64,000 bases of DNA from Azospirillum thermophilum (GTDB lineage: Bacteria > Pseudomonadota > Alphaproteobacteria > Azospirillales > Azospirillaceae), in the NCBI RefSeq assembly GCF_003130795.1, contig NZ_CP029353.1:1131501-1195500 (forward strand), given 5' to 3'. Under the pieces are notes generated by a model that saw only the letters and a program-made list of their open reading frames with translations, had not been told where the DNA came from and did not search any database. Below are positions 1 through 7,437 of this stretch, piece by piece. Every line of letters begins with the position of its first letter. Position 1 is the stretch's first letter. Position numbers and translations under genes: made by a program.

Positions 1-291
1 GCCGGTCGTCCCGGTCCGGCCGGGGCGGTTTCCCGGCCGACAGGCTCGCGGACGTCGATGCGATGGCTCCCGGAGCCGGGCCGCCGATCCCCCCTTGGTG
101 GCCTTTCCTGCGCGGTTCGCCGCGCTTTTTCTTTGCCGCCCATCCCCTGCCGGCACCGATTCCGCCGCAACCCCGACCGGAATAGGCGGGGCCGTGCCCC
201 TCCGTCCGGGTTTACGACCGCGCCGCGACGGGGTATCAAACATGGTGTGGTCCGTGAAAGGCCAATCCGCGCAAGGGAGTAGGGGGCCCCG
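1..291. other. Intergenic edge region, no supported gene
   Basis: This GC-rich stretch precedes the first confident gene. Short open frames exist on the + strand but they are Arg/Pro-rich and resemble no family, as expected for random frames at this GC content. The last bases carry a purine-rich G run just before the ATG at 292, probably its ribosome binding site. I see no RNA gene, repeat or convincing promoter. Confidence 0.4.
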
Positions 292-1656
292 ATGTTCCTC
301 GATTGCTCGCCGCTGATCGCCGGCAACCAGCCCAGGCTGTCCAACGGCATCGCGGTCACCGACGTCGACGGCGACGGCGCCTTCGAGATCGTGGTCACCG
401 GCTACGGCACGGCCAACCTCGTCCTGAAATGGACGGGGGAGGGGCTGGCGGACATCGCCACCCCCCTGCTGGCCGACGCCAGCAGCCATGCGGTCGGAGT
501 CGCCGCGGCCGACGTGGACGGGGACGGACGCGAGGAGCTGTACATCGTCAACTCCGACCGGCCGAGCGGTCCCAAGGACATGGCCGACCGGCTGTTCGCC
601 TGTTTCGGCAAGCACTGGCTGGACCTGCTGGCCCAGACGGAGAATGCCGGCGCCGCCAACCACCATGCCGCCCGTTCCGTCGCCGCGCTCGACCGCTGGG
701 GGCACGGGCGCTACGGATTCGTGGTGGCGACGGACGGCGCGCCGCTGCGCCTGTACGAGCTGAGCCGCCGCGGCCGGATCGAGGATGCGGCGGAGGAGGC
801 CGGGCTGGACGGCATCGGCACCGCCCGCGGCCTGACGGCCCTGCCCATCGTCTCCGACCGGATGGATCTGGTGGTGATCAACGACGGCAGCCCGAACTGG
901 CTGTTCCGCAACCTGGGCGACGGCTCCTTCGAGGACATCGCCGAGGAGCGGGGCATGGCCGATTCGCGGCCCTCCGGCCGGGCGGTGGCGGCCCTGGACG
1001 CCGACGGCGACGGACTGTTCGACCTGCTGGTCGGCACCTGGGAGGGGGCGCAGCGCCTGTTCCTGCAGCGCACCGGCGCCTTCGTGGACGAGGCCGGGGC
1101 CGACCTGTCGATGCCCGGCCGGGTCTCCACCGTCGTGGTCGCCGATTTCGACAATGACGGCTATGAGGAGCTGTTCTTCCACCTGCACGGCGAGCGCAAC
1201 CGCCTGTTCGCCTGGCGGCACGACGAGTGGCAGGAGGTGGATCCGGGCGACGCGGCCGAGCCGAAGGGGCTGGGCACCGGGGCGGTGGTCGCCGACATCG
1301 ACGGCGACGGCCGGCTGGAGCTTCTGCTGGCCCATGGCGACGGCGCGGCGCAGCCGCTCTCGCTCTACCGCACGGCGGCGACCGGGAACCACTGGCTGCG
1401 GGTGCTGCCGCTGACCCCGCACGGCGCGCCGGCCCGCGGCGCCGTCGTCACCTGCCTCGCCGGCGGCCGCCAGCAGCGCCGGGCGATCTGCGCCGGCTCA
1501 GGCTATCTCTGCCAGATGGAGCCGGTGGCCCATTTCGGCCTCGGCGCGGTCGCCGAGGTCGAGCAGGTGGAAATCCGCTGGCCCGACGGGACGGTGGCGG
1601 TGGTGGACAATCCCCCAGCCGGCCGTGTGCTGACCGTCCAGTATCCTCCCGAGTGA
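292..1656 (+). CDS. CRTAC1-type FG-GAP repeat protein with C-terminal ASPIC/UnbV domain
   Basis: The 454-residue protein contains at least five Asp-rich calcium-loop motifs of the form DVDGDG, DADGDG, DFDNDG or DIDGDG spread through residues about 20-350, typical of FG-GAP/VCBS blades that form a beta-propeller. The last 110 residues, beginning near GNHWLRV, match the ASPIC/UnbV domain and end with the family-like IRWPDGT motif. No clear signal peptide is visible, although many relatives are exported. The start at 292 has a purine-rich sequence just upstream. The next gene lies 200 bases away, so it is probably transcribed alone. The molecular role of bacterial members is mostly unknown; calcium-dependent binding is the family-based guess. 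Confidence 0.82.
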   Translation: MFLDCSPLIAGNQPRLSNGIAVTDVDGDGAFEIVVTGYGTANLVLKWTGEGLADIATPLLADASSHAVGVAAADVDGDGREELYIVNSDRPSGPKDMADRLFACFGKHWLDLLAQTENAGAANHHAARSVAALDRWGHGRYGFVVATDGAPLRLYELSRRGRIEDAAEEAGLDGIGTARGLTALPIVSDRMDLVVINDGSPNWLFRNLGDGSFEDIAEERGMADSRPSGRAVAALDADGDGLFDLLVGTWEGAQRLFLQRTGAFVDEAGADLSMPGRVSTVVVADFDNDGYEELFFHLHGERNRLFAWRHDEWQEVDPGDAAEPKGLGTGAVVADIDGDGRLELLLAHGDGAAQPLSLYRTAATGNHWLRVLPLTPHGAPARGAVVTCLAGGRQQRRAICAGSGYLCQMEPVAHFGLGAVAEVEQVEIRWPDGTVAVVDNPPAGRVLTVQYPPE

Positions 1657-1857
1657 GTTGCATTCCTGGTACAGGCCTGCAATACAGGCGGGGCAAATCA
1701 TCGCACATGTGACAATTTCAACGTTTTTGTAACCGTTTCACCCCTTAAGTAACTCGACCGGCGCTCTCCTCCACGGGCGGGCGGCGAAGAAGAACGATAA
1801 CAACCATCGAGCAATAGGGGAGTCGCCGGCGCCACCGCGCGGCGATCGAGAGACAGC

Positions 1858-2382
1858 ATGGCACGACGCGATGTGTCCTTGACCGGGGTGGAGCGGTTCT
1901 TCGACCCCGGCGAGGTGATCGTTTCCAAAACCGACCTGAAAGGGCGGATCACCTACGCCAACCGCGTCTTCCAGCGCGTGGCGGGCTACAGCGAGGCGGA
2001 GCTGCTGGGGGCGCCCCATTCGATCGTCCGCCACCCCGACATGCCGCGCTGCGTCTTCAAGCTGCTGTGGGCGACGCTGGAGGCGAAGCAGGAGATCTTC
2101 GCCTATGTCGTCAACCGGGCGCGCAGCGGCGACCATTACTGGGTCTTCGCCCATGTGACGCCCAGCTTCGACGCGCAGGGCCGGGTGATCGGCTACCACT
2201 CCTCCCGCCGGGTGCCGGAACGCTCCGCCATCGACAAGGTGGTGCCGCTCTACCGCCAGCTCCTCGACATCGAAAACAGCCACGCCGACCGCAAGCAGGG
2301 CATGGAGGCCGCCTTCGCGACGGTGGTCGCCCTGCTGACGGAGAAGGGGATCGGGTATGACGAATTCGTCTTCTCTCTCTAA
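1858..2382 (+). CDS. Stand-alone PAS protein, Aer/CetB-like redox sensor
   Basis: A 174-residue cytoplasmic protein consisting almost entirely of one PAS domain (residues about 15-130). Motifs such as [26 protein letters not shown] and [12 protein letters not shown] are characteristic of the FAD-binding PAS domain of Aer-type energy-taxis receptors. There is no HAMP, membrane segment or output domain. The gene overlaps the following MCP gene by 26 bases, which implies translational coupling and a joint function. The arrangement resembles CetB/CetA of Campylobacter, where a PAS protein signals through a separate receptor lacking a ligand domain. FAD binding and partnership are inferred. Confidence 0.85.
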   Translation: MARRDVSLTGVERFFDPGEVIVSKTDLKGRITYANRVFQRVAGYSEAELLGAPHSIVRHPDMPRCVFKLLWATLEAKQEIFAYVVNRARSGDHYWVFAHVTPSFDAQGRVIGYHSSRRVPERSAIDKVVPLYRQLLDIENSHADRKQGMEAAFATVVALLTEKGIGYDEFVFSL

Positions 2383-3667
2383 GGCCACGGCCCTGACCGC
2401 CGCCGCCGCCCTGTTCACCGGGCTGCTGCTGGCCTCGGCGGCCACCGGCTACGGCCCGGCGGCGTTGAACGGGGGGCTGGGCGCGCTGGCCCTGCTGGCG
2501 CTGGCCGGCGTCGTCTTCTACCTGCGGCGGACGACCGCGGCGGTGGCGCGCGTGGCGGAGGTCAGCCGGGCGGTCGCCCGCGGCGACTTCGAGGCGCGGG
2601 TGATCGGCATCGACGAGGGCGGGGTGCTGGGCGACCTGATGCACACCACCAACGACGCCATCGACCTGACCGACGCCTTCGTGCGCGAAGCCGCCGCCTC
2701 GATGAGCCACGTGTCGGCCCACAAATATTTCCGCCGCATCGTCGAGCGCGGCATGCCCGGCGGCTTCCTCCATGCCAGCCGCACCATCAACGGCGCCACC
2801 GCGGCGATCGCCGGCAAGGTCGCCGGCTTCTCCGCCATCAAGCAGCGTTTCGAGGGCGAGATCAATCAGGTCTGCGCCGAGGTGGCCGGGACCGCCCACC
2901 AGCTCGAACGCTCGGCCCGCGCGATGGAGGCCGATGCCGACACCGCCAACGGCAAGGCCTCGTCGGTCGCCGCCGCCGCGGCGCAGACCGGCACCAACGT
3001 CGGCGGCGTCGCCGCGGCGACGGAGGAGCTGTCGGCCTCCATCGGCGAGATCGCGCGCCGCATCGACCATGTCGTCCATGTCGCCGAGGATGCGGCGGGC
3101 GAGGCGGAGCGCTCCAACCATCTGGTCGGCCAGCTCTCCGACGCGGCGCGGACGGTGGGGGAGGTCATCACCCTGATCAACGACATTGCCAGCCAGACCA
3201 ACCTGCTGGCGCTGAACGCCACCATCGAGGCGGCGCGGGCCGGCGAGGCCGGCAAGGGCTTCGCCGTCGTCGCCAACGAGGTGAAGCGGCTGGCCGACCA
3301 GACCGCCAAGGCGACCGGCGACATCGCCGGGCAGATCGCCGGCATCCAGTCCTCCACCAACGAGGCGGTGGGCGCCATCGTCGGCATCGGCCGCACCATC
3401 GCCAACATCAACAGCATCGCCGGCGACATCGGCGTCGCCATCGGCCAGCAGAGCTCGGCGATCCGCGAGATCGTCGCCAACATGGAGCAGGCCGCCGCCG
3501 GCACCCGCGCGGTCTCCGACGATATCCGCGGCGTGACGGAGGCGGCCGGCCGGACCAGCGGCACCGCCCACGAGGTGTTCGCCGCGTCCGAGCAGATGTC
3601 GGCCCAGGCCGACCGGCTGAGCCGCGAGGTGCAGGCCTTCCTGGAGGAGATGCGCCGGGTGGCCTGA
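2357..3667 (+). CDS. Methyl-accepting chemotaxis protein without a periplasmic sensor (CetA-like)
   Basis: This 436-residue receptor begins with two closely spaced hydrophobic segments (about residues 8-32 and 36-55), leaving no room for a periplasmic ligand domain. A HAMP-like region follows (about 56-110), then a long helical signalling domain with the conserved hairpin tip [18 protein letters not shown] near residue 282, where CheA and CheW dock. The ATG at 2357 follows an AAGGGG sequence inside the upstream PAS gene. With no sensor of its own, it most likely receives redox signals from that PAS protein and passes them to CheA. It is preceded by the overlapping PAS gene and followed by a strong hairpin at 3725-3764. 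Confidence 0.88.
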   Translation: MTNSSSLSKATALTAAAALFTGLLLASAATGYGPAALNGGLGALALLALAGVVFYLRRTTAAVARVAEVSRAVARGDFEARVIGIDEGGVLGDLMHTTNDAIDLTDAFVREAAASMSHVSAHKYFRRIVERGMPGGFLHASRTINGATAAIAGKVAGFSAIKQRFEGEINQVCAEVAGTAHQLERSARAMEADADTANGKASSVAAAAAQTGTNVGGVAAATEELSASIGEIARRIDHVVHVAEDAAGEAERSNHLVGQLSDAARTVGEVITLINDIASQTNLLALNATIEAARAGEAGKGFAVVANEVKRLADQTAKATGDIAGQIAGIQSSTNEAVGAIVGIGRTIANINSIAGDIGVAIGQQSSAIREIVANMEQAAAGTRAVSDDIRGVTEAAGRTSGTAHEVFAASEQMSAQADRLSREVQAFLEEMRRVA

Positions 3668-3724
3668 GGCCGCCCCGCCGCATTTCGCCATCCCGGCGCG
3701 CAAGCCGCATCATTTCGCGCCTGT

Positions 3725-3764
3725 TGCACAAATCCCGGGCACCTGCGGCCCGGGATTTTGTGCA
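3725..3764. terminator. Strong inverted repeat, probable terminator of the PAS-MCP unit
   Basis: TGCACAAATCCCGGGC pairs with GCCCGGGATTTTGTGCA around a short loop, with one bulge. This gives a stem of about 16 pairs with T residues in the descending arm. It lies 58 bases after the MCP stop and is the only strong hairpin before the next gene. Confidence 0.7.
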
Positions 3765-4017
3765 CCGCAGCAGGAATCCGTCGTGTTTGGCTGGCTTTCG
3801 TTACAAAGATTTCCAAGCTGTAACCTGACCGTAAGCGAATGACCGCGGACATTCTCGTTCCGCGTGTGGGGCTGACCCGCTTCGTCCCAGACTGCCTGTT
3901 CAATCAGCGCATTAACCGACGTTAACCGCTATCTTCAATAGGGTTAAACAGGGCGTTAACCAGCGAAACGCTTCAGTCCTGCGCGTTTACCGGGCTATGC
4001 ACGCCCACAACGTCAAC

Positions 4018-4033
4018 TGGCACGAAAGTTGAT
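4018..4033 (+). promoter_or_regulatory. Sigma-54-like -24/-12 element upstream of the MCP-Cache gene
   Basis: The sequence TGGCACGAAAGTTGAT matches TGGCAC-N5-TTGCA except that the -12 GC reads GA. It lies about 44 bases upstream of the ATG at 4077, so transcription would start near 4043. The -12 mismatch lowers confidence, because that GC is normally the best conserved position. Confidence 0.4.
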
Positions 4034-4076
4034 CTGTGCTGCGACGTGGAAAGAGGTCACGACGGGAGACTGGCGA

Positions 4077-5105
4077 ATGAGCATGGCGGGCAACGAACTG
4101 TTCGAGCTGTCGCGCGGCGTGCTGGACGTGGCGTCGAAGAAGGTCTCGCTGATCGAGGAAATCACACGTCGGACCAAGATGCTGGCGATGAACGCGCTGA
4201 TCGAGGCGGCGCGCGCCGGGGATGCCGGGCGCGGCTTCGCGGTGGTCGCCAACGAGGTGTCGGACATTTCGCGGCAGGTGAACACCATCACCAGGGAGCT
4301 GCGCTCGGAGATCGTCTCGCGGGTCGACCACCTGACCACCACCGGCAGCGCCATGGTGCGCGAGATGCACGGCCGGCGGCTGGCCGACCTGTCGCTGAAC
4401 ATGATCGAGATCATCGACCGCAACCTGTATGAGCGGTCCTGCGACGTGCGCTGGTGGGCCACCGACAGCGCGGTGGTCGACTGCGCCGCCGACCCGACGC
4501 CGGAGACGCGCCGCCATGCCGCGCACCGGCTGGGCGTCATCCTGGAATCCTACACGGTCTATCTCGACCTGTGGATCTGCGACCTGAAGGGCGAGGTGAT
4601 CGCCAACGGCCGGCCCGACCGCTATCCGGCGGCGCTCGGCGCGCGGGTGGAGGGCGAGGCGTGGTTCCGGCAGGCGCTGGCGACCGGCAACGGCGGCGAG
4701 TTCACCGTCGGCGACGTGGCGCGCAACGAGCGGCTGGACCATCGGGTGGTCGCGACCTACGCCACCGCCATCCGCCGCGACGGCGAGGCGGACGGCGAGC
4801 CGATCGGCGTGCTCGGCATCTTCTTCGACTGGGAACCGCAGGCCGCCGCCGTGGTGCAGGGCGTCCGGCTGGAGGAGGGGGAGCGGGAGCGGTCGCGCTG
4901 CCTGCTGCTCGACGCCCGCCACCGGGTGATCGCCTCGTCGGACGGGCGCGGCCTGCTGACCGAGACGGTGCCGCTGCGCCGCGGCGCCGGCAGCATGGGC
5001 CACTACACCGACGAGCGGGGCAACCTCGTCGGCTATGCCCTGACGCCGGGCTACGAGACCTATCGCGGCCTCGGCTGGTACGGGGTGATCGTGCAGGAGC
5101 CGTAA
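4077..5105 (+). CDS. Soluble MCP-type protein with N-terminal signalling tip and C-terminal Cache-like sensor
   Basis: The start at 4077 is chosen because GGGAG lies just upstream; the longer frame from 4029 would overlap a promoter-like element. The 342-residue product begins directly with a short MCP signalling hairpin (TRRTKMLAMNALIEAARAG near residues 30-48, then GFAVVANEV) and continues into a region resembling a Cache sensor (about residues 110-340, beginning near LYERSCDVRWWA). No membrane segment or signal peptide is visible, so both halves should be cytoplasmic. This reverses the usual sensor-membrane-MCP order, and the helical bundle is far shorter than usual. It may act as a soluble receptor or as an adaptor in receptor arrays. 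Confidence 0.8.
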   Translation: MSMAGNELFELSRGVLDVASKKVSLIEEITRRTKMLAMNALIEAARAGDAGRGFAVVANEVSDISRQVNTITRELRSEIVSRVDHLTTTGSAMVREMHGRRLADLSLNMIEIIDRNLYERSCDVRWWATDSAVVDCAADPTPETRRHAAHRLGVILESYTVYLDLWICDLKGEVIANGRPDRYPAALGARVEGEAWFRQALATGNGGEFTVGDVARNERLDHRVVATYATAIRRDGEADGEPIGVLGIFFDWEPQAAAVVQGVRLEEGERERSRCLLLDARHRVIASSDGRGLLTETVPLRRGAGSMGHYTDERGNLVGYALTPGYETYRGLGWYGVIVQEP

Positions 5106-5190
5106 GGCAGCCTCCCTGCAATTGCCGGTGAATCGGGGCCGGGGCCGGGATAGACTCCCGGCCCTTGCCGTTTCCGCAGAAGGCCACCGG

Positions 5191-6186
5191 ATGACCGCCG
5201 CCCGCCGCCTGACCGTCCGCCGCGAGAGCTTTCCGATCCGCGGTTCCTTCCGCATCTCCCGCGGCGCCAAGACGGTGGCCGAGGTCGTGGTGGCGGAGGT
5301 GGAGCAGGACGGCGTCCGCGGCAGGGGCGAATGCGTCCCCTATGCCCGCTACGGCGAATCGGTCGCCGGGGTGGCGGAGGTCCTGGAGGGGCTGGCCGGC
5401 GAGGTGGCGGCCGGGCTCGACCGCCGGCGGCTGGCGGAGCTGGTGCCGCCGGGCGCGGCGCGCAACGCGCTGGACTGCGCCCTGTGGGATCTGGAGGCGA
5501 AGCTGAGCGGCGTGCCGGTCTGGCAACTCGCCGGCCTGCCGCAGGCGCCGGGGCCGCTCATCACCTGCTACACGCTGAGCGTCGACGAGCCGGCGGCGAT
5601 GGCCGCGGCGGCGCGCGAGCGGGCGCCGCGCCATCCGCTGCTGAAGATGAAGCTGACGGGCGAGGGCGACCTGGAACGGGTGCGCGCGGTCCGCGCGGCG
5701 GCGCCGCAGGCCCGGCTGGTGGTCGATGCCAACGAGGGCTGGACGGTGGAGCTGCTGCGGCGCTTCGCCCCGGCCTTCGCCGAACTCGGCGTCGAGATGA
5801 TCGAGCAGCCGCTGCCCGCCGGCCAGGACGAGGCGCTGCGCGGCATCGCCTGCCCGCTGCCGCTGGGGGCCGACGAGTCCTGCCACGGGCTCGACTCGCT
5901 GGAGCGGCTGGCCGGCCTCTACCAGGTGGTGAACGTCAAGCTGGACAAGACCGGCGGCCTGACCGAGGCGCTGGCGATGACGCGCGCGGCGGAGGCGGCG
6001 GGATTCGACGTGATGGTCGGCTGCATGGTCGCCACCTCGCTCGCCATGGCGCCGGCGGTGCTGGTCGGGCAGGGCGCGCGCTTCGTCGACCTCGACGGGC
6101 CGCTGCTGCTGGCGCAGGACCGCGACCCCGGCCTCGTCTATGACGGGGCCGTGCTGCAACCGCCGGCGCGGGAGCTGTGGGGATGA
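5191..6186 (+). CDS. Dipeptide epimerase (L-Ala-D/L-Glu epimerase family), enolase superfamily
   Basis: A 331-residue enzyme with enolase-superfamily catalytic landmarks in order: KMK (one acid/base Lys), metal ligands in VVDANEGW, IEQPL and GADES, the second Lys in NVKLDKTGG, then GCMVATSLAMAPA and DLDGP, the latter typical of dipeptide epimerases. Such enzymes epimerise the D-Glu of murein-derived L-Ala-D-Glu so the peptide can be recycled. The ATG at 5191 begins the conserved N-terminus; a longer in-frame extension upstream has no family similarity. Its stop overlaps the next ATG (ATGA), so it is translationally coupled to the cupin gene. Confidence 0.9.
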   Translation: MTAARRLTVRRESFPIRGSFRISRGAKTVAEVVVAEVEQDGVRGRGECVPYARYGESVAGVAEVLEGLAGEVAAGLDRRRLAELVPPGAARNALDCALWDLEAKLSGVPVWQLAGLPQAPGPLITCYTLSVDEPAAMAAAARERAPRHPLLKMKLTGEGDLERVRAVRAAAPQARLVVDANEGWTVELLRRFAPAFAELGVEMIEQPLPAGQDEALRGIACPLPLGADESCHGLDSLERLAGLYQVVNVKLDKTGGLTEALAMTRAAEAAGFDVMVGCMVATSLAMAPAVLVGQGARFVDLDGPLLLAQDRDPGLVYDGAVLQPPARELWG

Positions 6187-6536
6187 GCGACGCGCGATTC
6201 GGCAGCCTGCTGGAGGGTCTGCCCGCCCACCCGCAGCCCGACGAGATCCTCACCACGCTGGCGGCGCTGCCCGGCACGCGGATCGAGCGGATCGTCTCCA
6301 CCGGCCAGAGTTCGCCGGACGGCTTCTGGTACGATCAGGCCTGGGACGAGTTCGTGCTGCTGGTCGCCGGGGCCGCCACCCTGCAGGTGGAGGGGGAGGG
6401 CGACCGCATGCTGACCCCCGGCGACTGGGCGCTGCTGCCCGCCCGCACCCGCCACCGCGTCGCCGCCACGACCGCCAGCGAACCGACGGTGTGGCTGGCG
6501 GTCCATGTCGGGGAGCCGGCCGGGGAGCCGGGCTAG
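6183..6536 (+). CDS. Small cupin-domain protein
   Basis: A 117-residue single-domain protein. The stretch WDEFVLLVAGAATLQVEG followed by a Pro-Gly-Asp turn (LTPGDWALLPARTRHRV) is the classic two-motif cupin barrel. The acidic residue in WDEF and the His in RTRHRV are possible metal ligands, but the first HxH pair is missing, so metal binding is uncertain. It overlaps the dipeptide epimerase by four bases and probably shares its mRNA. The substrate is unknown. It converges with the last gene of the nif operon three bases downstream. Confidence 0.8.
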   Translation: MSDARFGSLLEGLPAHPQPDEILTTLAALPGTRIERIVSTGQSSPDGFWYDQAWDEFVLLVAGAATLQVEGEGDRMLTPGDWALLPARTRHRVAATTASEPTVWLAVHVGEPAGEPG

Positions 6537-6539
6537 GCG

Positions 6540-7427
6540 TCAGCTCTTGAGCGCTGCGGCGATGCGCGCCACCGCCTCGTCCAGCGGCAGGTCGAGGCGC
6601 CGGATGGCGTGCTGCTCCAGGAAGCGCGCCTCGTTCCTCGTCAGTTCGCCGGGGATGACGGCCCAGTGTCGGTCGCCGGAGCGCTTGGCGATCTGGCGGG
6701 CGAAGGTGCGCTGGATCTCCTGGTCGAAGCGGCAGCCGAGGAAGAGGAAGGAGCGGCCGGTCCGCCGCTGCTGCACCACCGGCGGGATCGGCGTCTGGAT
6801 GTCGATCTCCGTCAGGATCTCGACGAAGTCGCTGTCGGAGATCAGGTAGTTGCCGGCCGGCGAGACGCTGCCCGAGGGCTTGTAGAGCACGGTGTCCCAG
6901 GCGGATGCCGTGTCGGACGTCACCTCCGATCCGTCGGGGGCGTAGTATTTCACCCACTCGCCGGTCGATTGCGGGTGCGAGAGCCCCTGGATCTGGCCCC
7001 AGGCACGGTCGGCCGACCCGCTCAGCAGCGTTTCCAGCACGTCGTCGTACCAGACGTCGACGATCAGCGGCGGCGCCGGGATGGAGGCGAGGAAGCGGTG
7101 GACCGGCGTCGGCGGCACGCTCCGGCGGAAGATGTCGGTGAGGATCGCCTCCAGCGTCTTGCGGTGGCGGCGCGTCTCGATGAACTGGGCGACCGCCGTC
7201 AGCTGCGAGCGGATGCGGCCGGGGGCGGCGACCTTGGCGTTCAGCCGCTGGGTCAGCTCCGCCGAATTGCGCGGGATCGGGCAGTCCGCCGGCTCCAGCA
7301 GCGCGAAGGCGGCGGGGCCGAGATAGGGGACGGCGGTCCGGGCGGCCAGCGCCCCGGCGATGTCGCGGATGACCGCATCGGGATCGGCGGCGTCCTGCAC
7401 GGAGGCGGTGGAGAGCGTCTCGGTCAT
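6540..7427 (-). CDS. SIR2-like protein at the end of the nif operon, catalytic motifs degenerate
   Basis: A 295-residue protein whose layout matches the SIR2-like fold used by many bacterial NADase-type proteins: an N-terminal Gly-rich turn, a central YDD(V/L)LE motif and a C-terminal FLFLGCRFDQEIQR segment like the family FLG-x-S-x-x-D region. The usual GAG turn reads GPAA (residues 37-40), and the usual T-x-N-Y-D-D motif reads VDVWYDD, so the Asn expected near residue 126 is Trp. Ordinary sirtuin or NADase activity is therefore doubtful. It is the last gene of the nifB operon, 10 bases after the DegT-like gene, which suggests an accessory role in nitrogenase maturation or regulation. That role is inference. 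Confidence 0.7.
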   Translation of the reverse strand: MTETLSTASVQDAADPDAVIRDIAGALAARTAVPYLGPAAFALLEPADCPIPRNSAELTQRLNAKVAAPGRIRSQLTAVAQFIETRRHRKTLEAILTDIFRRSVPPTPVHRFLASIPAPPLIVDVWYDDVLETLLSGSADRAWGQIQGLSHPQSTGEWVKYYAPDGSEVTSDTASAWDTVLYKPSGSVSPAGNYLISDSDFVEILTEIDIQTPIPPVVQQRRTGRSFLFLGCRFDQEIQRTFARQIAKRSGDRHWAVIPGELTRNEARFLEQHAIRRLDLPLDEAVARIAAALKS

Positions 7428-7437
7428 GTCTGGTCCC

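Larger units (their letters stand above)
3668..4076. other. 409-base intergenic region with terminator, TTAA repeats and a sigma-54-like element
   Basis: After the MCP stop comes a strong dyad at 3725-3764. Further on are TTAA pairs: TTAA-N6-TTAA at 3912-3925 and TTAA-N8-TTAAC at 3944-3960. These resemble CtrA boxes, but the spacing is one base short and one base long of the usual seven. A sigma-54-like element sits at 4018-4033, just before the next receptor gene. No coding region is supported here. Confidence 0.5.

Noticed and set aside
3912..3960. TTAA pairs as true CtrA boxes
   Set aside because: Spacings are 6 and 8 rather than 7, so they are only noted as similar.
4029..4076. TTG-initiated extension of the MCP-Cache protein by 16 residues
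   Set aside because: It overlaps the sigma-54-like element and has no ribosome site, whereas the ATG at 4077 does.
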